Notes: generated by a model from the letters alone, not told the origin. A stretch of DNA of 64,000 bases from Sordaria brevicollis (GCA_033439795.1 JAUTDP010000002.1:496001-560000); one strand, 5' to 3'. Shown: positions 9,520-22,892, counted from the first letter of the stretch. Numbers and translations: made by a program.

Positions 9520-12500
9520 TCAATCCCGTCCCTGCTCACCCTGACCCATCTCCCTCTGACCCTCACCCTGCTGCTGCACCGAAACCTCACTGCTACTAGA
9601 CCCAAAATACTCCCCAAAAATCTTCTCCTCAACATCCATATCCTTCCACAACTTCCCTCCCCCACTGCCTCCCCCACGTCCTTTAGCATTCCTCCTCGCC
9701 CTCCTTCTTAGGAACACCCTCTTGGCAAACTTCCAAGCCTCCACCCCACCAAAAAACAATCCCGCAGCAATGAAAACAATCCCCCACTCCCAGCTGATAC
9801 CCGTGTGCTTGAAAACAGCGTGGTTAATCACCGGAATGTACAACGTTGGGAACAGCGTCACGAAACCACCGACAATAGCCCAAAACAAAAACTTGTTCCT
9901 CCAAACGTCGTAGATCCATTGCGTCAAGTACTTAGTACTACCGGGCTGCATCCTAAAGAACGACCTGCGCATATCAACCAGCTCCCACGCCAAAAACAGG
10001 GCGAACCAGGTTAAGCAAGCAAAAGTGGTAGCGCGCGCGCGAAACACGGTCTCGCACGCCTCGGAGTAGGACTCGTTGCAGTTCGCTCCTAGATCGCCGT
10101 TGCCCCAGGCGTAGACCCTCAACACAAACGAGGCGAGACACAAGGCGGTGATCCACAGCCCGTAGAAGATCATGTCGATTACGAATTCCAGGGTGAAAAT
10201 CCCCGTTTTTAAGGATTGGGGAGGGCGCGCCATGATGTCTGGTACCGCCCTTTCGAAACCGAGGCCCATGTCGGGAAGGCCGGAGGTGATCATGATGATC
10301 CAGACGATTTCGACTGGCGCCAAAGGGAAGACGGATAGGCCGGATTCGTCCTTGAAGACGAGGCCGATGAGTAGAGTACCGGCTTGGGCGATGTTTTCGG
10401 CTAAGACGTGCAGGACGAATTTCTGGATGTTGTCGAAAATGCGGCGGCCTTCTTCGATGGCTGCTACGATGGAGGCAAAGTTGTCGTCGGTCAGAACGAT
10501 ATCTGAGGCGTCCTTGGCTACGTCCGACCCGGAAAGACCCATGGCGATACCGACGTCTGCGCGACGCAGAGAGGGGGAGTCGTTGACGCCGTCGCCTGTC
10601 ATGGCACAGAACCTGCCGCGGCGATGAAGGGCTTCGATCATGCGGACTTTGGTGGAGGGAGCGCAGCGGGCGATTACGAGCGGTAAGACGGGGAGGTCGT
10701 CGACTTGGTCATCGGACAAGGCGTCGAATTCGGAGGCGGTCATGACCATGCACTTGGCCACGTCGGCGGCGACGCGGGACATGGAGGATGCGGGGGGCAG
10801 GATGCCGACTTCGATGGCGATGGCCTTGGCGGTTTCCGGGTGGTCGCCCGTGAGCATGTGCACCGAGATGCCGGCTTCGTGGCATTGGTGGACGGCAGAC
10901 GCAGAAGAGGGGCGAGGGGGGTCGTAGAGCCCGATTAGGCCGCGGAAGGTAAGCTCGGATTCGATCTCGGCGCGGGGAGTGTCTTCGCCCCAGACGCCGC
11001 CGGCTTCGGGCGAGGCGGGGAGTTTGCGGGAGGCGAGAGCCAAAACGCGGAGACCGAGGGAGGCGAAGGTTTCCATGTTCTTGAGGATTTCGGACCGGAA
11101 CTCGTCGGTGACGGGCTTGGGAGTGGAGGAGGAGTCGTCGGCGTCGTAGTAGTTGACGCAGGCGCCGATGACGCGCTCGACGGCGCCCTTGGTGAAGGCC
11201 CAGTGCTCTTGGGTGGAAAGGTTCTTCATGACGACAGACATGCGCTTCACGTCCGAGTCGAAGGGGAACTCGGCTACTTCTTGCCACGAGGGCGAGTCGC
11301 CAGAGACCAGACGGAGACGGTTGTAGTCGAACCGGGAGGCAAACACCTGGATGGCGATCTCGGTGGGGTCGCCGCGCGCGTGCCATTCCTGCGTGCCGGG
11401 GTTCTCTTCAGAGTCCTTGGAGAAGACGGTGGCCAGGTTGGCGAGGGAGCAGACGGACAGGAAGTCCTGCAGGCGGGTCTTGCTGGATCCCAAAAGGTCG
11501 TTGGGGGCGGTGACGGAGCCGGTGGATGATTTTTCGCTGTCGGTAGACTTGAAGTCGATCGAGGAAGGCTGCTGGTTGGCAAAGCGGATCTCGCCCTTGG
11601 TAGGGTTGACGGGCTCGTCACCCAGCTCAACCGTGTATGTACCCATGCCGGGGATCCAAGCGCCGCGGGCAACCATCTTACCCTGGGTGAGGGTACCGGT
11701 CTTGTCGGAGCAGATATCGGTGACGGCGCCGAGAGCTTCGAGAGACTTGAGGTTACGGACAATGACGTTACGTTCCACCATGCGCTTGGTGCCAGCGGCC
11801 ATGGTGATGGTCAGGACGACAACCAAGGAAGCAGGGATCATGGAAAGACCGGTGGCGACGGCATAAATAATGACTTCCTGGCGCGTGTTGAACTTGTTGG
11901 CGCCCAGGACGATGATGGCGCACACAACAGCGATGCCGAAGAGCAACATGGCGAGCTTGGAAAGCTTGCGCTGCAGGGGGGTGCCGACGTTGACGCCAAG
12001 GAAACGACCGACAGCGTCGCCGAGAGTGAGAGTGTAGGCCTCGAGGTAGCGATGGGGACCAGCCTTGCCGTTGGGCTTGCGCTTGACGGGGCGGACCCTG
12101 GAGTCCTTCTTGTTGAGAGCCGAAGCGATGGCGCCGATCTCGGTGAACGTGCCGGTGGCGAAAACGATACCCTTGGCACGACCCTTGGTGACGGTGGATG
12201 AGCTGTAAGCGACGTTGAGACGGTCGCCGGGGCCGGTGCTGTCGTCAAAGGTCTGGTCGACCGTCTTGCGAACGGGAAGGGACTCGCCGGTGAGAAGAGC
12301 TTCGTCGGTTTCAAAGTTCTTGGCTTCGATCAGTCTGTTCCGCAGATAAATTGATCAGTCGTTTGTTAAGGCAAAAAGACAAAGAGGGAATGGTCAACAG
12401 GTTACCTGATATCAGCGGGGAGGGTGTCTCCCATCTTGACCTCGACAAGATCACCGGGGACGATTTCACCAGAGGGCACGACCATGGCTTCACCGCCGCG

Positions 12501-13010
12501 GACGACGGTGGCGGTGGGCGAGGACAGAGAGCGGAGAGAGTCCATGGTTTTCTCGGCAGAGTATTCCTGGAAGAAACCGACGACGACGTTGAGACCGATG
12601 ACGAAGGCGACGACACCACCTTCGATCCAGGATTTGATACCGAACGAGACGGCCATGGCCAGGATGAGGACCTGCTGCTGTCAGTAACCCAGTATTTGGC
12701 TGATGGAAAAGGGAGGGAGGCTCACCAAAGTCATGGCATTGGCAATCTGGGCGATGATAATCTTGATGGGCTGAACACCCTCAGCCTCGCCCAGCTCGTT
12801 CTTTCCATATTCCTCGAGACGGCGCTTGGCCTCGTCCGGGCTGAGACCACCGAGCGGATCGGCTCCGATTTCTTTGGCGAGGTCTTGATGGGTGAGGGCG
12901 TGGGCAGGTCGGGTCAGGGGCTTGTTGCTTTGGCCAGAGACGTGTTCGCCGCCATTGCCCTTTTTGTCTCCGCCTTTGGCAACGGCAGCCTTGTCTGGCT
13001 CCGTAGTCAT
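9520..13010 (-). CDS. ENA-type P-type ATPase (Na+/K+ efflux)
   Basis: A P-type ATPase of subfamily IID that should pump Na+ (or K+) out of the cell using ATP, about 1,121 residues. Exons are 13010-12726, 12671-12406 and 12334-9520. ATG 13010 has a strong context (CCAAAATG). The first exon carries the N-terminal ATPase region (LGGLSPDEAKRRLEEYGKNEL). The second carries GIKSWIEGGVVAFVIGLNVV and the start of the actuator domain. The third carries the actuator loop LLTGES, the phosphorylation site DKTGT (Asp about 394), the nucleotide-binding KGAVE region, the hinge TGDGVND and the C-terminal membrane segments. IID hallmarks such as FFQEYSAEKTMDSLRSLSSP point to ENA rather than Ca2+ pumps. Intron 1 ends in CAGCAGCAG, so the acceptor is ambiguous by one or two Gln. 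ENA genes are usually induced by salt and high pH; no specific element was identified here. Confidence 0.93.
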
Positions 13011-14169
13011 TTTGGTGTTTTGTGTTTGTGACAAGTCAATTGAATTGGATTGTTCTGTAGGTGAATAATTAAAAGAGTAAAAAGGTTGTCTTATGTGTCT
13101 GTCTGTCTGTAATGTCTGTCTGCTCTTAGTCAGCCAACATTCAACAGCAACAGCAACAGCACATGTGCAGCTGAAGATGGATAGATGGGGATGGGAAATA
13201 AATCATCAACTTACAAAAGACAAAAAAGGGGAGGTCAGACAGGTAAATAAGAGTTCCTGTGAAGAGGCGGTATCTTGTTGGCTGATAATATACTACCTTA
13301 TACTGACTGACCGACACAAGTCTCCTCCAAAGCTCCAGTTATTTTTTTGCCATCCTCGTCTGAACTTCCAGTTGGATCCCCCCATGGGCGGCGTCCCCCA
13401 CCGACTCGTCGCATTGATCCCTTCTTTTCTCGAGTACCAAGACTTTGCCAAGGTGCAGAGGCGTGCAAGGCTATCACTCTCTTCCATGTTGAATCCATGT
13501 TGAATCCATGTTGACCTGCCACGGCGGGACAAAGGAAAGGCTTGGGTTCTTCTTGGCCGCAGCTTTTTGCAGGCTTGGTATTCTCTTGGCGTGCCTATCG
13601 ATCGCCGTTCATCTTCTGTTGGAGGTCCAGTCGGTGTCTGTCCTCAGGTCCTGTGTGTGGTGTGTGGGAGTTCGGTTATTCTGTTCCCGTTCTTCTTCGT
13701 CATCGTGCCTTTCCCTCCTTTCGTCATTGTTTGTGTCTTTTGTGGTTGCAATTTTCTTGCTTTTCAGTCTGTCTTTTGATTTCCATTCCGTCACACGTCA
13801 CAGAATTGTCGTCGACATCAAAGAAAGAGGAGAAGGATAAAAAGTGGTGTAACGAAGGGGGGTTGTTGTTTACATGGTGATGAGGATTGAAAAGAAAAAA
13901 AGGAGGAAAAGGTTTAGTTTCATAAAGTGTGTCCAACCACCAACTTTCCAAAACACCACTGCAGTGTCGTGTCGCGCAGTGTCGTCATGTTTCGCGGATA
14001 AAAAAGAATGACAAACCCAAATTCAATTCGAGAAGCTCTCCAAATGCAAGGAAGGTCGAGTCCAGTCTGGTCCCCCCTCCACACAAAAAAATGATGGAGG
14101 CTCAGAATGAAAAAAAGAAGACCGTACACACCCAGAACTTATCTCAGCGCTCAGACCTTCCTTCTTAGG
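13011..14169. other. ATPase upstream region up to the AT-rich border
   Basis: Promoter side of the ENA gene. It contains TGTCTGTC repeats (13096-13125) and CAACAG repeats (13143-13160). A 14-bp direct repeat ccatgttgaatcca-like segment lies around 13484-13512. No gene is supported. Base composition changes sharply just after 14170. Confidence 0.6.
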
Positions 14170-15329
14170 GCCGGGGGTGCTGCGCACGGACCAGAATTAT
14201 ACAAATTACAACCAGCCAATTGAATTTATCGATAAAATAGGTAATTAAACTTCTTCGGGTATTTTTTTTCTATAAGCCCTAAGAGGTCTAAATATACAAT
14301 ACGGTCCCATTAAAAATGAATAAACGTTTTTGAAATTTCAATACCCTCAATACTATTAACATCGATATAATTCTACTAAAATTAATCGTATTAATATAAT
14401 TTCTAGTGCGTTATTATCGCGTAAATTTACGCTTCAAAACGGTACCTATTATAGACGGTTAATCCCTAAGAAACGAATCGAATTATAACGGCGATTAAAA
14501 TTAATATAATCGCGAACCCTCGATTCCTCCGATCGAATAACCGCAATTATAATTACAAAAATAACGTCGAAGTCGAAAATAATAAAGATAAATAGTAATA
14601 AATACTTTAACCTTTATTCTTCCTTTCTTAAATTTTTAAAATTAAAATACCCTTCGTATTAATTCGCTAATTCCCGCTTTTCGTAAATAACGAAATAGAT
14701 TTCGTAATAGTATTCTCCGTCTTTAAAAAAGTAATAGAATTAGAAATTCGTATTTAATTACTCTTCGTTTATTATTTTAAATTATTAAAAAAAGAAGCGG
14801 AATAATAACCAGAGGTATACCTATACTTTAATTAAGTAAGGATAAAATAAATATAGAAGAGATTAATAATTTTATTTTTATTACCGAAAATAAATATAAT
14901 ATTATTATAATTACTTTAGCCGAATAAGGACGTTTTAAATTATTATATAGAAGGCTCCTAATAGACCGCCTTCCGCGGAATTTTAATTTAAAGGGATTTA
15001 TCTTCGATTAGATAAAAAATAATTATAAAGTAAGAATATTTATCCGGATAATAATAGACCTAAAAATCCAAAATGCTTTATAATAATCTAACCTTTCTAT
15101 TTAGTACAATATTTTAAATAGTTTTAATTATTATATAATTACTATACGCAAAGAAATATATTCCCTTTTTAAATAGCCGGTATTTAGAGAATTCGAATTA
15201 ATAAAGGAGGTAATTCAAGGCGGGCCAATAACGGTTTCGGACCTAAATAATTCTTCCTAATTAAAAAATACTCTTAAAGAAATATAGTTAATAATTAAAG
15301 CCCGCACCCCTACCCTTATTACCTTTTTA

Positions 15330-17100
15330 TCTTAATTTATATAAAATTAACGTTTATTTAATAAAATAATTAAAAAGGTTAAAATTAATAAAGTATATAA
15401 TAGCCGCATTATCTTTATTATTTCTATAATTATAAATAATTTTACTAAGAATATTAACACATTCTTTCGCTATATTTTTAAATTATACCTTTTATCTAAT
15501 AATATATTTAAAAGAATTATTTAAATATTAAATAGCGTTAACGTTATATTTTCTTATATTATATTTAACCGTTTATTTAACGAAATAGCCGTTAAAACTA
15601 AGTAGGACCTTAAACGCACTACCCTAAACCCTAATAATATAATTATTTATAATAATTTCAATTTTAAAAATATTATTCGCGAAATAATTAATAGTAAATA
15701 GGATAAAATAGTTAACTTTATAATAGTTTATTTAATTTCTTACCCAAAATTACGTAACCCCTTTCGATAATTATTTATTCGACGTACGCAATTATTTACC
15801 CTCGAAATAATTATTATATATTTACTTTTTAAATATTATAATATATTCGAAGGTTTAAAATAATTATTTAAATTCGTTCTATAGTATCTTTTCTTCCGGA
15901 AAGATAAAAATCGTTCCGTTAACGCTTTACCCGGTCTTTTTACTTTTAAGCGAATTAAATATAAAGAATCGCTATATCTTTAAATTGGCGCTATTTATAA
16001 GGATAAAAGTAAATTAAATAAGGTTTATAAAATTTATAAAAAATTATTTAATAACCATTTTACTATTAATTATTAAGAGCTAATCGATCGCTTAATTTTA
16101 ATATATAATAACTAAAAAATAACGTCTTTTATTCGTCGTATTTAATATAAAAAATTGGAATTTAACGTTCAATAGGAATAATATAAATAAATACTTTCTA
16201 TTCCGGCTTTTTTTCACATCGAAACGAACTTCATCGAAATAATTTTTAAAAATTTCTAAAATAAGGGCGGCAAGAATCTATTACTAAGGCGCTCGAATAT
16301 TATATTATCTTCCGATATCTTTTTCTTTTAATAATAATAAAAAATCATTAAAAATCAAGTAAAATACTATTTAATTATACCTATTTTAATATACGGGTAT
16401 ATTATTCGCATTTTTATTTTTATTATTAATAAATTCGTTCAATAAAATAAATTATTAAGCGAGGAGCTTAATATTAATAGGGTCGAAAAAATTATAAAAA
16501 AAATATTTAACGAAGAGGAAAAAGGCACGACCTATTTATAGGAAATATTAAACTATATCTAAGACAACGTCTTTACGAAAAAGGGATAGATTAATAAATA
16601 TTATAATAATAATAATATAAACTTCAATAACGATAACGATATTCCTATCGATATCGAATTTCAAAGCTAATACCGCCTAATATAAATTATCGAACTTCTT
16701 TTACTCATTTATAAAATTATTTAAATTAGAAATTATAATCTACTTCAAAATATTATACTAATACTACCAATCCTCTTCTAAAGAAGGGGATTAACGAATT
16801 ATAACCTAAAAATACTATATTTTACTTAATTTCTTTATTTAAACGTTATAAATAAAAACCTTAAAGAAATTATTATAAAGAGTAATTTCGTCCGCTATAT
16901 TATAGCTAATAATCGATATAAGGCGATCGATATTATATTCGAATATTAAAATATAATATATACGATCGATATTAAAAATTATAAAAATTCTACGTATAAT
17001 ATCGAATTAACTTTATTACGTTTAACTCTCAATTCTAATATATTAACCGCTATTCGTAAAGGAATTAAACGTCTCTAAAGTAGGATTATTCGTAGTATTT
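15330..17100 (+). pseudogene. degraded DUF6589-like protein
   Basis: A frame readable through RIP-type stops keeps several blocks resembling fungal DUF6589 proteins, a multicopy family of unknown function often found with transposons. They are YNNFNFK (15648-15668; family form YDNFN.K), IGAIYKD (15984-16004), a DRLILxY..Q block (about 16078-16125; family form LxLVxGDQ), and a following PAFFHIETNF block (about 16200-16235; family form PGLFHxxMNF). Further family-like residues continue to about 17.1 kb. Substitutions such as Asp-to-Asn and Gln-to-stop fit C-to-T or G-to-A change. Start and end are approximate and the gene cannot be functional. The assignment was made from memory of the family, without a profile search. 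Confidence 0.55.
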
Positions 17101-18899
17101 ATATAACCGGCGATCCTTTTACTAATATTATTTCTTATATATTAAAATTATATAGTAATAGAATAACGAAAAGAAAAACGATAACGGAAGAAATAAACTC
17201 TAGATTTAGAATTAATAAATTATTTAACGTACTAGACCTTTTTACTTTAGATTAAATTTATCTTTTCGAGAAATTGGATAATTAGAATAAAATTATTCTT
17301 ATTCTAATAAATATTATTAATTAAAAGTATTTACCCAGAATAGCGCTTTTTACTAATTAAGACGGTATATTAAATTATAGTAAGGAAAGTGGGCGCTTTT
17401 TTAATTAAAACGGTAATTTCTAAAGTAACGATTTCAATAATATTAAAGATTAAAATTAATAAAATTAAAATTATACGTATTATTATAAATAAATTCTATA
17501 TATTTATTAAATAATATAAATAATATTTCGAAATATTTTATATATAATTAATAGAGCCTTAAAGTACGAATTTTTTTTTATAAATTATATAAGTTTACTA
17601 AAATAATATTACCTCCTCTCTTTAATTATAAAGCAAAGTAGAATAAATTATTATTATATTATTATTAAAATATTATTTTTTATATTTATTTCTTATATAT
17701 TAGAAAGTTAGGAAGCGGCGTTCTCGTACTATTAGTTCGCTTCCTCCCCCCTTAAACTAATCCTAAAGCCAGCGATATTATACCACTTACTACTCTTATT
17801 AATGACGCGAATAGAAACGCCGCTACTTCTTTATAAAATTTTAAAATAAAAATATTAAAATTAAATAATAGGATAGGTCTATTATCGATAAAAAGCGGAT
17901 TACTTAAAAATCCCGCTTACTTCTATTTAAGAGTAAATTCTTCTAATAAACGTCGAATTACCGAATTAAACGCTCCGTACGGATCTTTATTACTAACAGG
18001 AATAATTACTATTACCTTTTCTTTTCCTTTCCTTAACCTTACCAATACTTTATTTAAATTAAAGGTAGTTATTAGGACGGGGTTTTCTAATTTAAATACA
18101 AAAATAAAAATAACCCTTATAATATATAAAGGGGGTTTATAAAATTTACGGGGTTTTAATATAATAAGTTCCCCTCTTTAATTTCCTTCCTATTCTTCTT
18201 CAATATCTTCTTCGTTTTTATCGGCCGGATTATTCTTATTAATTAAAATTATAGTCGTAATAGCTTTTCGTCGCAAATTTTCCTCTATTAATTATTTTTA
18301 TAAGTTTAATTATTAAATTTCGGTAATTCTATAACTTTTCGAAAGTAGAAAAGAAAAAAGAATATTTAAGTTAGTAAGATTTAAAGCGGGGTTATTTTAT
18401 TAATTAATAATAGGAATAGCAGGTTTTTTTCTAAAGGCTTCCTACTCCTTATAAATCTTATTAATAAATTCTTTATAAAAGGTAATTAAATCTTCGATAT
18501 ATTAATATTATAATTATTAAATTCTAAATTTTAGTAATTTATTATCCAATTTAATTATATCTTCGAAAAGAAATTTTAATAGCTTTTTTCTTCCGTTAAT
18601 TAATAATTATATTAACGCGTTTTAAAGCTTTTAAAATATAAATATTTCCGGGGAAATTTCGAAAGCTCGTAATTCAATAAGGATTAACGTTTACGCCCGT
18701 CTTTTATACTATTTAAATAAATAAATAGTAATCATATTAATAAGGCTATTAATAAATAATTTATCGAATTATTACTCCCGAATTACTAATTTCGAAAGTA
18801 TTAATAGGATCTTTCCAAAATTTAGAATATGAATATTACAATATTTTCCTTTAAGAACGTTACGCTTATATTCGAAATCTTTATTATAATATAATTTTT

Positions 18900-20420
18900 A
18901 AAAGTAATCGAATATAATTCGCCGAAAATATAGAATATTAAACTAATCTTTAATAATTTTAAAATATTTTACTTATTACCCTTCCTCGAATTTTATTTAT
19001 TTAATTTTATATCGAAATTTATAAAGGGAATAAAATTCTATATCGTTATCGGGTTAAAATTTAAATAAGTCTACGTCCTTTACATAACTACCCGTATCTT
19101 TAACGTTATTTTCTTTACTTCTTTCCTCCTTATTATAATTAACCGTTACTATTTCTATTAACCGATTAAATATATAAAATATATATAGTTAACGAATTTA
19201 CAATCGAATTATTAATCGTCGAAATTATTTTTCTAAAGAAATTAAATAATTAAATAAATAAAAGGGAGTAAAAAAATAAGCAATTCCCTAACTTTATTTC
19301 TTTTATATTACTTTTTTAAAACGTTATTAGAAATTTATAAAACTAAACTTTTTGGACAAATTAAATTATATAACGTATTTAATATCAAATATATCCAATC
19401 CTATACTTAAAATAATAATAACGTAAATTATCCTATAATCGGTATTTTCTTAAAAGTCTTTAAAAATAATATTTTTATTAATAAAGCGAATTAAATTATT
19501 ATAAAACTATATAACTTTACGGCCTATTTTTTTACTAAAGCCGTATTATCGGTAGAAGTAATTAATAATAATATATTTAACTATTAGGAGGGTATTCTTA
19601 TTATTAATATATATAATAATCTTCGGAATCTTTCGACGGTTTTTTAAGCTAGCGTTATCGACTAAGAAAAGGAAACGCCGAAAATCGCCGATATAATTCC
19701 TTAAAAGTAATTATATAATAATAAAAATCTCGGGTCGGTCGATTAACGTTCGAATAATTTTAACGTTATTATTAAAGCCGGTTTTTTTAACGATAAAATT
19801 TTAATATTCGCTAATTAACGTAGTAATATAACCGAATTAAAGAATATTACGAAATAATAAAGGCCGAAGGGTATAAAAGTATTAAAAATCCTTCTTAAAA
19901 TCCGTTTCCTATTCTATAATAATATAAAACTTATTAATAATAAAAAGACTAATCTTTTTATAAAAGTCTAGTAATCGAAATATAGCCTTAAATAACGGAT
20001 TAAACGCTTATTCTAGGTTTAAAAAGATATATATATATTTACTTTATTAATATTCCTCCCAAATATTCTTATTCTTTTTATATATATTCGTATTAATTTA
20101 AATTAGTTTTAATTTTTCGACCTTCTTAATAATATTATTTCTTTAAATTTCGTCGAATTTCGTTAATAATATAATTTATATAATTATTTTATTAAAAAGT
20201 ACCGAAAATGCATATAATATAATACTTTTGCCGTACTTAATTGCCGTAATTAATATCGTATTTTTCTATTTATAAACGAATCGTATAACGGCGTTAATTT
20301 ATCCGGGGTATAATTTTTAACCGTTAATAATTTTACGTATTACGTATAGTACGCGTTAAGGATCGATTAGGCTATCTTCGTCTTTTATAACGTCGTAACT
20401 ATTAATAATATCGAATATCG
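18900..20420 (-). pseudogene. degraded RecQ-like DNA helicase
   Basis: Read on the minus strand through RIP-type stops, the order of motifs is that of a superfamily 2, RecQ-like helicase. Motif I is KNTILITAIKYGKS (GKS at 20224-20236). It is followed by a FLNPE block (about 19996-20022). Motif II is LFII[D/N][E/K]F followed by a QWGTDF-like stretch (19900-19950; RecQ form DExHCxSxWGHDFR). Motif V is LSIGLDIFDIKYVI (19373-19412), followed by a FNLSKKFSFINF block leading into motif VI (near 19310). Such helicases occur in fungi at telomeres and in dispersed repeats. The N-terminus above 20.4 kb and the C-terminus below 19 kb cannot be bounded. Confidence 0.75.
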
Positions 20421-22849
20421 AATTAGCGTTAGGAATTTAGGAGTTAATATTAAAAATATTAAAGTAAATTTATTATAACGTATATAACGCGTATAGAAAA
20501 AAAATATATTTAGGGTATAAAATATAATATAAATTATATATAGAAATTTTTATAAAAATAGGATAAAAGGAAATACTAAAATTAACGGCTATATTTACAA
20601 TTTCTTTATTAATATTTTTATTTCTATATATAACCTTTAAGATTTTACGCTTTTAATTATATTAATAGAAAAATAATTATACTATAATATACGTATTAAA
20701 ATTCTCTACTTCTATATATATTTATATTCGTTATTATATTTTATAATAATATTAATATTTAGATATAAAGCTATTTTACTATATAAATTTCAAATAATTA
20801 TTTATTCAAATAGGGTTTTCCGCATCGGCGACTTAAACCTCTTTTTTGGGTAATCTGAATTAATACCACTAAATATATGTAAGAAACCTACGTACGGATT
20901 AGAAGCGGGAAACTTTCGAAAGATTTAATTTTAATCTTGAGTACGGGCCGCAGGCCCCCCCCGTCGACCGCAGGTCGGCGCCTTCCCAGTTTTACACGCA
21001 CAGTTTACAAGCACATGGCAATTACCCGATTCAGAAGGAGCCTAAAAAAGAAGAACGGTCTGAGCACTGAGATAACCCAGAACCGAACAGAACAACGTCA
21101 GGGGGGCTCCCTTACCCGGCGGCTCCTCCAGTGGGAACACTGCAGGCCGGGAGTTACAGGGTCCATGGCGGGGTGATGGCGTAGCAGAAGTGGGCACCCA
21201 AGGAAATGCAATGCGACGGGGCTTCTTTGGGACGTGCCTATCTCTCCTCCTTAAACGCTTATGCCAGGAGTTCCCCTTGCTACCTCTAAAGGTCAAGCAT
21301 TGAAACTTTCAAAGCGGGGTGCAACACCAGCCTCAAAATTGATAAAACAATGGATCGGCATTTGGATGTTTTCGGATTTGCGGTGGCTGGGGGAATTGTA
21401 TATACACATCCTGACATCTTATCCCGTTCCCCTTATGTTTCCAGGTTTAATGTTGAGAAACAGCCACGGTTTGAAAACAAGCTCTCGGGCCGCTTATCTC
21501 TGACGGGTCACGGAAAAGGGTTAAGGTAGGTACCGGACCCCTTTTGGCATAAGCGTTTTACTGTCCACACCGCACAGACACCCGACTCTCTCTGTGACCA
21601 TCCGAACCAATCACACCGGCCCAGTTAAGCACATGGTGGGTCTATCTCTGTGTGCACTAACAATTTCCTTTCTCTCCAAAGTCCAAACAGCAATCATCCA
21701 ATCTCTCTCACCATCACAAGTTCACAACAACGTGAACCAAGCACTCACAGCCGCCATGCCAAACTGGCCCAACTCCTTGGCATCACCCACGTGTTCACGC
21801 TCGACAACAAGGTTGGCGCAGAGCAGTGACTGCCTCTCAATCAGAAGTTTTGGCAGAGAAGCTTTTGGACTGTGTTCCTCCCACTGCATAAAAGCTTATT
21901 TTTTTTTTCCAGAGTCCTTGGCTGCTTCTTGGAATTTGGGAGACCGTCGCTTTTCTCCTGACTATCACCCACGTTCCGGTCCGAGAGATCTTCTAACGTT
22001 GTCTGGGCGGTCATGGATGAGGAGTCGAGGACAGGAACGGCACGAATCACGGGCAGGACAGAACTGAAAAGTTGAAGCGGTGGCAGACTGGCAGAGGGAA
22101 AAGTTGTGCGGTCTGCGAAAATGCTCCGGTCTTTTTTTTTTTTCTGTCTCGGTCATTTTCTCACCGATTGATGAATGCTACGGAGCCTACGGTCTCGGCA
22201 AACGGACAAGAAAGAGCCAAGTCGGCTTATTTATTGCGATTACGGGCTGGGCTTAATTGGGTGTTGAATGGCCGATGCCAACCGATCACACTGGACGGGA
22301 CTCACGAAAATGAGAAATGTACGGGAGAACGGGAGAACGGGTTGGAACGCTTCCCATCGTGCAGTGTGTGTGCCGTCGATTGAGTTGACTGCGGCTCATT
22401 CAATTCCCAGACTTGCCCCGATGGTCGCATGCTCGGTTTCCTTTTTCTCTTTCCACTTGGCATTTCAGTTCAGTTTCTTCACAGCCGAGTGTCACATTCT
22501 TTCCTTCCTGTTTCAGTTTCCTTCATTTCGAGCTTCTCTTGGTTTTCTTGTTCGGAGATTGGCTGGACTGGATCGGACATGTGGTTGTGGTTGTGCACGA
22601 GTGTGCCTTCCTTCCTTCTTTGTGGTTGATGTCCATGAAATTGCGAGTTACGGTATGGGAGGAAGGAGCATTCGGTCTCCAAACGGTTGCTTTTCGCATT
22701 GAAAGTGGAAGTCGAAATATGTGGCTGGTCCTGGCGCAAGTTCTCATCTTCAGCAGCACAACTCTCAAATCTAGCACTTTCTTCTTCAGTGGACTCTAAT
22801 TGGTGATAGTGTCACTTGTTCTTTTTCTTTGTCCAGCGGTCGGTTGACT

Positions 22850-22892
22850 GATAAGGCCCCTTATCGATAAGGTCTATCAGTGATAAGATAAG
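22850..22892. promoter_or_regulatory. cluster of six GATA-type sites
   Basis: Within 43 bp there are GATAA (22850), TTATC and GATAAG forming a palindrome (22861-22871), CTATC (22874-22878), and two overlapping GATAAG sites (22882-22892). GATA-factor binding sites (HGATAR) occur in pairs in fungal promoters for nitrogen, iron and light control. The cluster lies about 830 bp upstream of the large gene at 23726. Function is inferred. Confidence 0.45.

Larger units (their letters stand above)
14170..20936. mobile_element. RIP-degraded AT-rich island (dead mobile element)
   Basis: About 6.8 kb of strongly A+T-rich DNA, full of TA and TAA, lies between ordinary GC-balanced flanks. Stops are so dense that no frame of about 60 codons survives on either strand. 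This is what RIP leaves after C-to-T changes in CpA on both strands. Reading through stops that derive from CAA, CAG or TGG reveals two protein traces: a DUF6589-like one (plus, about 15.3-17.1 kb) and a RecQ-like helicase (minus, about 18.9-20.4 kb). No long terminal repeats, clear terminal inverted repeats or target-site duplication were found by eye, so the element class is undetermined. Borders are placed where the composition changes. Confidence 0.85.

Noticed and set aside
14170..20936. LTR retrotransposon or TIR transposon call for the island
   Set aside because: No direct or inverted terminal repeats or target duplication could be seen, and the protein traces are helicase and DUF6589, not reverse transcriptase.
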